Shown here: positions 6,700 through 13,591 of the stretch, piece by piece | How the letters are laid out: every line of letters starts with the position of its first letter | How positions within the stretch are numbered: position 1 is the stretch's first letter | Origin: an uncultured bacterium | GTDB lineage: Bacteria; Patescibacteria; ABY1; SG8-24; 2-12-FULL-60-25 | Reading direction: 5' to 3' | Assembly: GCA_937863195.1 (NCBI GenBank) | Contig: CALMET010000166.1 | Coordinates: 1 to 19,105, forward strand | Length of the DNA stretch: 19,105 nucleotides | Position numbers and translations under genes: made by a program | Notes under the pieces: generated by a model | The model's database searches: none | What the model saw: the letters and a program-made list of their open reading frames with translations, nothing else | Told to the model about the DNA's origin: nothing

Positions 6700-7752
6700 T
6701 TAGGGTTGAGTTTGGCTGTTTTGTTCTTGAATGACAAGACTTGAAATACTCGGAAAATCTGCCGTAACCGCTTTTGCGATCGCGGCGATGCGTTTTGCGG
6801 CGCATTCATCAGAAAAAATGGCTGATGGAGGTACAACGATGGTTGCGACACCCTGTGACACCTCGAAGCCGATCAAGGCATCGCCGAGGGCGGCTCGCAT
6901 GGTTGCCTCAAAAGGCAAAATCGTTTTTGGTAAAATAACAGATTCTTTGATCAACGTCTCGCAAACCGTCGAGTTTGGATCATCTTTATAGATCGACCTC
7001 GTCATCGTACTTAAGGCGATCGAAGTACTCGTAACTTCAATCTTGTCTTCTGGGCTACCGGCCGTAAAGTGAAAACGTAACGCCGTAGACGTTGGCATCG
7101 CTGACAAGAACATCGTCTCGTTAAAGGATGCTGTCGAGGTGACCGGCCATGAAATTCTGCCTTGACCAATATTGTTGACGGACTCATCGAGTGCCGTCCA
7201 CCAGATAACGGTTGACGTACCGACGACCGTACCGCTAACACGATACGGATAAGCACTCGAATCAACCGTCGCCGTGATTTTTGCCAGAACAGGCTTTGTC
7301 TCAACGACTTTTACAGATTCTCGACAAACACCGATCGGTGCATCTCCTTCTGTTCCAGACGTGAGATCGGTGCAAACGGTTTTTGCCGGACAGCTATATT
7401 TTGGCGCACCACCGCAAAGACATTGTGGCTCGCACATGGCGATACAAGACTCAACGTCTTGGGCACCGTCGCTCGCGAGCGACGTGCCTTGTCCGTGGCA
7501 AGGATTACCGCAATCCGTCCATTTGCCGCCGGCGCGCTCACAGGTGAGGCGCTGCCCCTGGTTTAATTCTTGAACGAGAGGCGTTTCAGGAACGGGGTAA
7601 ACTGGTTGCGTAGGTAACTGACGCCACAAGAGGGTCAAACCACCAACGAGAACACCGACAACCAAAACAAGACGCCATAACATGGTCTGACGAGGCATGG
7701 TCGTCACGACTGGTGCTAATGGTTTTTTTGATTTGGTGGTGCGTATGGCCAT
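6700..7752 (-). CDS. Membrane-anchored Cys-rich / Gmad2-like / GerMN-like protein
   Basis: A 350-aa protein with four parts. Residues 26-43 are an N-terminal membrane anchor after a basic cytosolic stretch. Residues 71-143 are a small Cys-rich module with ten Cys (71, 81, 85, 103, 107, 111, 113, 121, 127, 143), enough for five disulfides. Residues about 152-248 look like a Gmad2-type Ig domain (YPYRVSGTVVGTSTVIWW, ALRFHFTAGS). Residues about 252-344 resemble a GerMN domain (ESVILPKTILPFEATMRAAL, ALIGFEVSQGVATIVVPPS, DFPSISSLVI). The domain calls come from pattern recognition; the GerMN call is the firmer one. The start is 4 nt after the peptidase stop. Likely a surface-exposed structural or binding protein. 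Confidence 0.75.
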   Translation of the reverse strand: MAIRTTKSKKPLAPVVTTMPRQTMLWRLVLVVGVLVGGLTLLWRQLPTQPVYPVPETPLVQELNQGQRLTCERAGGKWTDCGNPCHGQGTSLASDGAQDVESCIAMCEPQCLCGGAPKYSCPAKTVCTDLTSGTEGDAPIGVCRESVKVVETKPVLAKITATVDSSAYPYRVSGTVVGTSTVIWWTALDESVNNIGQGRISWPVTSTASFNETMFLSAMPTSTALRFHFTAGSPEDKIEVTSTSIALSTMTRSIYKDDPNSTVCETLIKESVILPKTILPFEATMRAALGDALIGFEVSQGVATIVVPPSAIFSDECAAKRIAAIAKAVTADFPSISSLVIQEQNSQTQP

Positions 7753-7756
7753 GTAC

Positions 7757-8575
7757 CTATGGTACCACGACGAGACCTACGCGCGCACCATCGGCGGCTT
7801 CACCCGTCCAATCATGAATGGCGTTTAACAAAAGATCTTTGCCATAGAGATAATCACGTCCATTTCGCGTACCGGGATCGTGAGTAATCCAACGACCGTC
7901 TGCCATATAGCCCTTGATCAATAACATGTGGTAAACCGGGCCACCGTTTTTGAAGTTTGGATTTTTTAATGCTTTACCGTTAGCAGGGATCATTACTGGG
8001 TGACCCGCTGCGAGTTCGCGCTTAATATCATCGGCTGAACGAATAGAAATAACACGCGCTTCTTTAACGCCATAATGCTCTTTGGCCAACATTGCCGTCT
8101 CAGAGGCATTGGTGTGAATATGATCATTGAACAAGGTCATTTCGGTTTTGACCAAGGCATCAATCTCTGCTTTTTGTTGGTCTGCCGTCAGCGCTTTTTT
8201 GCCAGCATTGACCGCCATGATAAGGGTCGCTTCTTCGCAGGCCTCTTCATACGGAAGTACCCAATTCTGATGTGGTGCTTGCAAGACAAAAGGCACGCTC
8301 AAGTTTAACTCTTTCGGAAAACCGCTCGGCTTAGTTGAGCTCGCCTGGGTACCCGTTGCTGTTTGGCCATTATTCACCGGCGTTACTGAACCGGTTGTCG
8401 AGGTATTTGTAACAGGCTGTTCAGCGGGCAACGTAGGCTTCATCGCATCGGCGTACCATGTGCGCAACTGCGCGCGCCCAAACCAGGCTGCAAGTAAGGC
8501 AGCAAGAACAACAACCAAAGCAATGCCGCCTACATAGAGACGCTGTTGCTTGATGCGCGCTTTAGAGAGTTTCAT
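7757..8575 (-). CDS. Membrane-anchored C39-like (papain-fold) peptidase
   Basis: 272 aa from the ATG at 8575. Residues 15-32 are a signal-anchor after MKLSKARIKQQR, followed by a Thr/Ser/Gly-rich spacer (about 50-85). The domain starts at LNLSVPFVLQAPHQNW and has EEACEEATLIM with the nucleophile Cys113, YHMLLIKGY with His216, and ITHDPGTRNG with Asp233: the Cys/His/Asp order of the Peptidase_C39_2 family (PF13529). The active site lies outside the membrane; targets are unknown. The frame is open back to an ATG at 8629, but that would overlap the ABC gene by 31 nt and add 18 residues with no signal character, so the downstream ATG is preferred. Its position next to an ABC exporter is suggestive, but this is a free peptidase, not an exporter-fused one. 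Confidence 0.85.
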   Translation of the reverse strand: MKLSKARIKQQRLYVGGIALVVVLAALLAAWFGRAQLRTWYADAMKPTLPAEQPVTNTSTTGSVTPVNNGQTATGTQASSTKPSGFPKELNLSVPFVLQAPHQNWVLPYEEACEEATLIMAVNAGKKALTADQQKAEIDALVKTEMTLFNDHIHTNASETAMLAKEHYGVKEARVISIRSADDIKRELAAGHPVMIPANGKALKNPNFKNGGPVYHMLLIKGYMADGRWITHDPGTRNGRDYLYGKDLLLNAIHDWTGEAADGARVGLVVVP

Positions 8576-8598
8576 ATCGCCTACTAACGTACCAAATT

Positions 8599-10371
8599 TT
8601 AGATGATGGCGCCACTTTGGCGCTCCCATAGCCCTTTATAAATCCCTTCGCGATCAAGCAATTCGTCATGATTGCCTTGATCAATAATACGACCACCTTC
8701 AATGACAAGAATGCGATCCGCTTTGCGAATCGTTGATAAACGATGCGCAATGATAATCGATGTGCGGTTTTTCATGACGGCTTCAAGGGCTTTTTGGACT
8801 TCGTGCTCTGAATCTGAGTCGAGGCTTGAGGTGGCTTCGTCTAAAAGAAGAATCGGCGCATCTTTCAAAATCGCACGCGCAATCGCGACGCGTTGACGTT
8901 CGCCTCCGGACAATTTAGCACCGCGCTCGCCGACCACGGTGTCATAACCATTTTCTAACTTACTCACAAAGCTGTGGCATTGTGCTTGTTTTGCCGCCGC
9001 GATGACTTCTTGCATCGAAGCCTTAGGACGAGCATAGCGGATATTGTCGGCGATGCTACGGTGAAAGAGCGCAGGGTCTTGAGGTACATACGCTATCGAC
9101 TTACGCAGACTCTCGAGGGTTACGCCACGAAGATCTTGGCCATCGATTTTGATCGAACCTGATGTTGGGTCATACATGCGCAAAAGCATTTTTACCATGG
9201 TGGATTTGCCCGCGCCTGAGTGACCGATAAGCGCATAGATCTTGCCAGCATCCAGCTCTAATGAGGCTTTTTTAAGCGCATTACTGCCAGACTTATAAGA
9301 GAATGAAACATCCTCGAATGTGATCGTACCTTCTTTTACCTTGAGCGTTTTTGCACCTTCTTTATCGGTGACATTGGGCAGCTCATCCATCATACCGAGT
9401 GTTTGCGCGAGGCTTGAGAGTCCGCGATTCACGCGACCCACACTAGAAGTAAAGTGCCATGCCTCGTTAAGAATATTGAAAGCCTGTGATTGTATGAACA
9501 AAAGATCCCCTGGTGTCAGTATGCCATCCCTCCATCCAAAATACATAAGGACAGTGACAAGCCCATACAAAATCGTACTAAGAGCGCTCGCTGATACCCA
9601 GATTTTTGCATAACCATGCGTCTCTGCAAGACTGCGATTGAGTAGGTTTTTTGCAGACGAGTCATAGCTTTCGATTTCACGCTTCGAATTACCAAATAGT
9701 GTGACCGTTTGAACATTTGTAAAAGTATCCGTTACCGCACCTGATAGAATTTGATCAGCCTCCTCTCTCGGGTCTGAATATTTACTTCGAGCACGGGCAT
9801 ACATACTGATCTGTATTAAACAAAATACCAGTGCCCAAATCCCAATAATAATGACAAATACTTTGCCAACTGACCATAGAGCTAATAAGCCTAAAACAAA
9901 ACTAAAAACAAAAGGCAGGATACTCCAAATAATCTGATCATTTACCTTTATGAATAAACTTCCAAGATTATTCACGGCACGTGCCAACGTTCCGGTAAAA
10001 CGATCCTCATAGAATGAAGCATCTTTTTTGATAAGAATCTCCATTGCTTGCTTTTCAGCATAATATTTCGTCTTATCTGCTGTCGTGTCTGCGGCAAGAT
10101 TTCTTATCTGATTACCCATTTGTGAAATGGCATAAACCGCCCCAGAACTCACCAGCCAAAAAATAACAGAAGGAGCATCGCCAACCATTGCTGCATCAAC
10201 GGCGAGTTTAAACGCATACATAACACCAATCCAAGCCGCACGACCCGTCAAAATACCAAATAATACCGTCAGCCAACCAAAAGGATGTTTTTTGAGAAGC
10301 TTCCACACATACATCAGCGACTCGCGATTGCTGGCAGAGGTGGTTTTTGGTGCGAGTTGAAGATCGGACAT
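8599..10371 (-). CDS. ABC transporter, fused membrane and ATPase domains
   Basis: A 590-aa half-transporter of the ABCB/MsbA type (exporter fold), working as a dimer. Residues 30-320 are the transmembrane domain with about six segments. Residues 348-590 are the ATPase: Walker A GHSGAGKST (383-391), Q-loop at Gln431 (YVPQDPALFH), signature LSGGE (487-491), Walker B ILLLDE (507-512), D-loop SSLD and H-loop His543 (IIAHRLST). All catalytic residues are present. The substrate cannot be told from sequence (lipid, peptide or drug). It is the first gene of the long envelope operon; the start is 6 nt after a -10 box, without a Shine-Dalgarno. The membrane-domain half is visibly more A+T-rich than the ATPase half. 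Confidence 0.95.
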   Translation of the reverse strand: MSDLQLAPKTTSASNRESLMYVWKLLKKHPFGWLTVLFGILTGRAAWIGVMYAFKLAVDAAMVGDAPSVIFWLVSSGAVYAISQMGNQIRNLAADTTADKTKYYAEKQAMEILIKKDASFYEDRFTGTLARAVNNLGSLFIKVNDQIIWSILPFVFSFVLGLLALWSVGKVFVIIIGIWALVFCLIQISMYARARSKYSDPREEADQILSGAVTDTFTNVQTVTLFGNSKREIESYDSSAKNLLNRSLAETHGYAKIWVSASALSTILYGLVTVLMYFGWRDGILTPGDLLFIQSQAFNILNEAWHFTSSVGRVNRGLSSLAQTLGMMDELPNVTDKEGAKTLKVKEGTITFEDVSFSYKSGSNALKKASLELDAGKIYALIGHSGAGKSTMVKMLLRMYDPTSGSIKIDGQDLRGVTLESLRKSIAYVPQDPALFHRSIADNIRYARPKASMQEVIAAAKQAQCHSFVSKLENGYDTVVGERGAKLSGGERQRVAIARAILKDAPILLLDEATSSLDSDSEHEVQKALEAVMKNRTSIIIAHRLSTIRKADRILVIEGGRIIDQGNHDELLDREGIYKGLWERQSGAII

Positions 10372-10377
10372 GACAAC

Positions 10378-10386
10378 ATTCTACCA
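10378..10386 (-). promoter_or_regulatory. Extended -10 promoter of the ABC gene (leaderless candidate)
   Basis: The minus strand reads TGG-TAGAAT, an extended -10 element, and the ATG of the ABC gene begins 6 nt later. Transcription would start at or within 1-2 nt of the start codon. The -35 is weak (CTGATG at 18 nt, inside the preceding terminator hairpin). Confidence 0.5.
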
Positions 10387-10390
10387 TACA

Positions 10391-10418
10391 AAAATCCCCC
10401 GCATCAGCGGAGGATTTT
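10391..10418 (-). terminator. Rho-independent terminator after the cyclophilin gene
   Basis: A 12-bp stem with one C/A mismatch (10391-10402 with 10407-10418) and a 4-nt loop, followed on the minus strand by a fifth T and GT. It starts 5 nt after the cyclophilin stop and separates that gene from the ABC-led operon. Confidence 0.8.
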
Positions 10419-10423
10419 GTTTT

Positions 10424-11173
10424 TTATTCGATGGTCACCGAGATCATCTTCACTTCTTCGTTTGGACGGTCAGATGAATTGCGCGCAACAGCGGCGATTT
10501 TGTCTGCGACATCTTGGCCGGTAACGATTTTGCCGAAGATGGAGTAGTCAGGTGGGAGCGGATAGTCTGCCACCATTAAGAAGAATTGGGAGCCATTGGT
10601 ATTGCGACCGGCATTCGCCATAGCGATGAAGCCTTTTTTGTAGGTGGATTCGTTTACAGGATCGTTATCGAACTTGTAGCCAGGACCGCCCATGCCGGTA
10701 CCCGTAGGGTCGCCGCCTTGAATCATGAAACCTGGGATGACGCGGTGAAAAATGGTGCCGTTATAGAACCCTTCTTTTACGAGGTAAACGAAGTTTGATG
10801 CCGCGCGAGGACCCATGGTCGGGTCAACTTGCACAACGATATCGCCAAGCGTGGTTTGAATGCGAACTTTTTTGGTGGACTCTTCTTTAGAGAGGATGCC
10901 AGGAAAAGCGTAGGTCATAGGTTTTGTCGGAGTGGTGGAGGTTACCGTGGATGAAGTGGTGCCAGGGACGGTTGAAGTCGTGGTTGCAGTGGACGTCGCT
11001 GTTTCAGTCGAGGTCGCATAAGGGTCAACCATGGTACTCGTTGGATTACTTGGACGGTTTTGACCGTATTGCAAGTTGAGGGTGTTTTCTGGAGCGCCTT
11101 TTGGGGCGCCGCAGCCGGCGCCAAGCAAGATGAGCGCGGCAGCCGAGGCTAAGAGAGGTGCGGATTGCTTCAT
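10424..11173 (-). CDS. Lipoprotein peptidyl-prolyl cis-trans isomerase, cyclophilin type
   Basis: 249 aa from the ATG at 11173. The start was chosen because it gives a clean type II signal peptide ending in LGAGC (Cys21); the frame is open upstream to 11266 but that extension is not signal-like and lies in the preceding gene. A Ser/Thr/Pro linker (about 25-85) is followed by a complete cyclophilin domain (about 102-249): TIFHRVIPGFMIQGGDPTGT with Arg144 and Gln152, GFIAMANAG and NGSQFFLM, which carry the catalytic and proline-pocket residues. It should catalyse prolyl isomerisation, folding secreted proteins outside the membrane. It has its own promoter and terminator, so it is a single-gene unit. 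Confidence 0.95.
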   Translation of the reverse strand: MKQSAPLLASAAALILLGAGCGAPKGAPENTLNLQYGQNRPSNPTSTMVDPYATSTETATSTATTTSTVPGTTSSTVTSTTPTKPMTYAFPGILSKEESTKKVRIQTTLGDIVVQVDPTMGPRAASNFVYLVKEGFYNGTIFHRVIPGFMIQGGDPTGTGMGGPGYKFDNDPVNESTYKKGFIAMANAGRNTNGSQFFLMVADYPLPPDYSIFGKIVTGQDVADKIAAVARNSSDRPNEEVKMISVTIE

Positions 11174-11181
11174 AGACGTAC

Positions 11182-11210
11182 AAGATACAAAGCTAGCGCT
11201 CCCAAGGCAA
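11182..11210 (-). promoter_or_regulatory. Promoter of the cyclophilin gene
   Basis: On the minus strand TTGCCT (11205-11210), a 17-nt spacer and TATCTT (11182-11187) form a good sigma70-like promoter. The ATG at 11173 lies 8 nt after the -10 box, so the mRNA would be leaderless or nearly so. The promoter overlaps the last codons and TAG stop of the MetK-like gene. Confidence 0.5.
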
Positions 11211-12173
11211 GACATTATCTGTCGCATGGGCATATTGCTCGCTTGCAAGCAATAACGAGGGCTCATTCCATCCTGCGGGCGGGCGCGAGAGGTCGCAGCG
11301 TTCGAGATCTACCAGTGAGGCGAGGTTGCGCCCAGCGTGGTCGATAGCGCGAACGCTCCGCGGCTTCGCCTCAAGCGGAAACCAGTCCAGTTCAATCGCA
11401 ACAGCTTCAAGATTTTGTGATTTGAGTAATTCGCGTGCGATCGCGCGTGCATACCACTGGCCTAAATTTGTAGGATGCATGAGCTCTCGCCCACTCCCCT
11501 GAAGAGCACTTGGCATTCGTGCAAAAGAAATCGCTCGCTGTTGTCGCGAAGCACCTGTGCGACGCATGAGACTGTGCACGCCTTGCTGACAAATGACATC
11601 AACCTCAAGCGGTTTGGATGAAGGGATATTTGAGAGTAACCCTGCAAAGCGCGCACGGACTTCATCTGGCGTCACACCGTCTGAGTGAATGACGCTGGCC
11701 TGCAGGCGGCGCTTATCACCATCGTCAGCGACGGCGATTGAATAGTCTGAGGTGAGCCAATACCAATCAGGATCTTGTTGCCGTTTTTGTTCGAGGGCGC
11801 GAATGCAGGCGATAGCAAACGCGTGGGCGTCTGGCCAAAGCAACGATGACCCCGATGAAGCGACGCTGACGGCTGTCCAAGGTTCGGCACCACCAAAGGC
11901 GCGAGGCTCGGCCATGGCTTCGATTGAGATAAATGGCTCGGCCTGCAGAGAGGGGTCGATGCGGCCAAGCTCGCGACGAATCACCGCCGAGACATCAAAA
12001 TCAGCCGTCGACGACACGTTGCCCGTTACAAAAAGGGCGCCATGCCCGCCAGAAACGCGAATATCCAAAAGGGCGCCGCTATCGCGACGGAGGTATTCTT
12101 CGGCAATGGCGGCCGCAATTGCGTCACATACTGCATCCGAATCTCCAGGTCCGCTTACCCGTGCCCAGGCCAT
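11193..12173 (-). CDS. Divergent MetK-like protein (S-adenosylmethionine synthetase homologue)
   Basis: A 326-aa protein (MetK is about 380-400). Read against E. coli MetK from memory, it aligns in order over its whole length. Residues 4-70 (RVSGPGDSDAVCDAIAAAI, LRRDSGAL, TGNVSSTADFDV) match the VSEGHPDKI...GEITTSAWVDI region. Residues 105-180 (LLWPDAHAFAIACIRALEQK, VADDG, VTPDEVRARF) match the middle domain. Residues 206-275 (TGAS, SGRE, GQWYARAIARELL, EAKPRSVRAI) match the GLTGRK...SGKDP...AAYAARYVAKN...AEPTSI region, and the end LPWER matches FPWEK. Signatures are degraded: GHPDK reads GDSDA, GAGDQG is missing, and the Lys of LRPDAK and the RK of LTGRK are not kept. It may have lost or changed its activity. 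It starts 23 nt after the helicase stop, with an AAGG site 9 nt upstream. Confidence 0.72.
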   Translation of the reverse strand: MAWARVSGPGDSDAVCDAIAAAIAEEYLRRDSGALLDIRVSGGHGALFVTGNVSSTADFDVSAVIRRELGRIDPSLQAEPFISIEAMAEPRAFGGAEPWTAVSVASSGSSLLWPDAHAFAIACIRALEQKRQQDPDWYWLTSDYSIAVADDGDKRRLQASVIHSDGVTPDEVRARFAGLLSNIPSSKPLEVDVICQQGVHSLMRRTGASRQQRAISFARMPSALQGSGRELMHPTNLGQWYARAIARELLKSQNLEAVAIELDWFPLEAKPRSVRAIDHAGRNLASLVDLERCDLSRPPAGWNEPSLLLASEQYAHATDNVLPWER

Positions 12174-12180
12174 ATGGCCC
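12169..12180. repeat. 12-bp palindrome at the MetK-like start codon
   Basis: GGCCATATGGCC is a perfect palindrome centred on the start ATG of the MetK-like gene (12171-12173). It may be chance, but a self-complementary element covering a start codon could affect initiation. Confidence 0.3.
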
Positions 12181-12196
12181 GACCTTAGCGTAGGCG

Positions 12197-13591
12197 TTAA
12201 AGATCCTCAATAGACCGTAAGAATGTTTTATCAGGGCCGTTTTTAGGGGTTGCGTCCTTCTTTTTCCAGAGCGTGGTGGTGCTTGGTTTCTCATTCGTCG
12301 GCTTGGCGCGCCATGAGGGGCGACGCTCGCCAAAACCATCGAGTTGGATCACTTCATCTTCGGCAAATCCGTCACCATCGTCACTCGAATCGTTAAAGCG
12401 CGATGCTGAACGAGGGCCGGCAGAAAATCGTCCTTCGCGTAATTCGCGTTTTTCAAAAAGTTTTGACGAGACTTCTTCGATAAAGGTTGATGGCTGGCAA
12501 AATGAGAGCGTGTCATAGCCCGTCGTCATCGGATACGTTAAAAACAACTGACGTCGCGCACGCGTCACCGCTACATAAAAGAGACGACGTTCTTCTTCTA
12601 TCCCCTCTTCTGACGAGAGCGCGCGAGCGCTTGGGAATGATTGATCGGTAAGATGGATAATAAATACGGTGTCCCACTCTAACCCTTTGGCTTGATGGAT
12701 CGTGGACAGAATCATCCGCTCTTCATTTGGTCGCGCGGATTGTTCACGCGTAGTGACCGCTTCATCGTAAAGCGCGATATCACCCAAAAACGCATCAAGC
12801 TGCTCATAGCTCTCGGCAAAACTCGCTAATTGCTCGAGGTCTTCAAGACGTTCGCGATAGTTTGGATATTCGCGTTCAAGATGATCTTGATATGTTGAGC
12901 TCGTCACCGCGCGAATAAGCACTGATGGTAAAAGCCCACGCTCTTGAGCATCGTTCAAAATCGTTACGAGATCAGTAAAGCCGACTTTGCCGCGAGATGG
13001 CACGCGCAAAGGGGCGCCAGGCAATAGAGCATCGGTGATCGTATCAAAGGTTTTTAATTGGTGGACGAGTTCTGAAGCTGTCGTTGCACCGATACCCACT
13101 TGCAAGCCCAAAATACGCAGCCAGGCGATTTCATCTTTTGGATTATTGATGACGCGCAAAAAACAGAGAACGTCTTTAATGTGTGCGCGATCAAAAAACT
13201 TTTGCCCACCACGATATTCGTACGGGATATCACGACGAATTAATTCAAACTCAAGCGTCTGTGAATGCGAACTTGATCGAAACAATACGGCCATGTTCGC
13301 AAGCGCGGTCCCTTGGCGACGCTGGTTCAAAATCTCATCCGCCACAAACTTCGACTCTTGGCTAGCTGATGAACACGAAACGAGTACAGGCTTTGAACCA
13401 TGCTCACGCAGCGCTGTTAGGTCTTTATGAAACTGATCAACATTGTGTTCAAGCGAAGCGTTTGCAAGATCTAAAATCTCCGGCGTTGAGCGGTAGTTTG
13501 TTAGCAATTTAAAGGTCTTTGCGTCCTTCCAGAGCTTTGGGAAGGCGAGAATGTTTTGGACATCCGCGCCACGAAAGCCGTAGATCGACTG
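12197..13591 (-). CDS. UvrD/PcrA-type DNA helicase, C-terminal part (after frameshift)
   Basis: The downstream segment of the broken helicase gene, read from CAG at 13591 (the frame is open up to 13633, but those codons are off-frame sequence). It starts with motif III QSIYGFRGADVQNIL and continues with LLTNYRSTPEI (motif IV region), the 2A/2B region (FFDRAHIKDVLCFLRVINNP), motif V STIHQAKGLEWDTVFI followed by QSFPSARAL, and motif VI EERRLFYVAVTRARRQL, which has the arginine finger. The tail is charged and ends PDKTFLRSIEDL; such tails bind RNA polymerase or other partners in PcrA. Joined to the upstream segment it gives about 720 aa, normal for UvrD/PcrA. There is no ribosome-binding site for independent translation here. 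Confidence 0.92.
   Translation of the reverse strand, partial: QSIYGFRGADVQNILAFPKLWKDAKTFKLLTNYRSTPEILDLANASLEHNVDQFHKDLTALREHGSKPVLVSCSSASQESKFVADEILNQRRQGTALANMAVLFRSSSHSQTLEFELIRRDIPYEYRGGQKFFDRAHIKDVLCFLRVINNPKDEIAWLRILGLQVGIGATTASELVHQLKTFDTITDALLPGAPLRVPSRGKVGFTDLVTILNDAQERGLLPSVLIRAVTSSTYQDHLEREYPNYRERLEDLEQLASFAESYEQLDAFLGDIALYDEAVTTREQSARPNEERMILSTIHQAKGLEWDTVFIIHLTDQSFPSARALSSEEGIEEERRLFYVAVTRARRQLFLTYPMTTGYDTLSFCQPSTFIEEVSSKLFEKRELREGRFSAGPRSASRFNDSSDDGDGFAEDEVIQLDGFGERRPSWRAKPTNEKPSTTTLWKKKDATPKNGPDKTFLRSIEDL

Noticed and set aside
8609..8623. Hairpin GCGCCA-CTT-TGGCGC as a terminator after the ABC gene
   Set aside because: It lies in the last codons of the ABC gene, has no T-run, and the next gene follows closely.
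11174..11266. Upstream extension of the cyclophilin frame
   Set aside because: It would bury the lipoprotein signal peptide 31 residues inside the protein and overlap the MetK-like gene.
11752..12213. 153-codon plus-strand open frame opposite the MetK-like gene
   Set aside because: It is antisense to a frame with family-like conservation, its translation is rich in Arg/Ser/Pro with no domain, and every other gene is on the minus strand.
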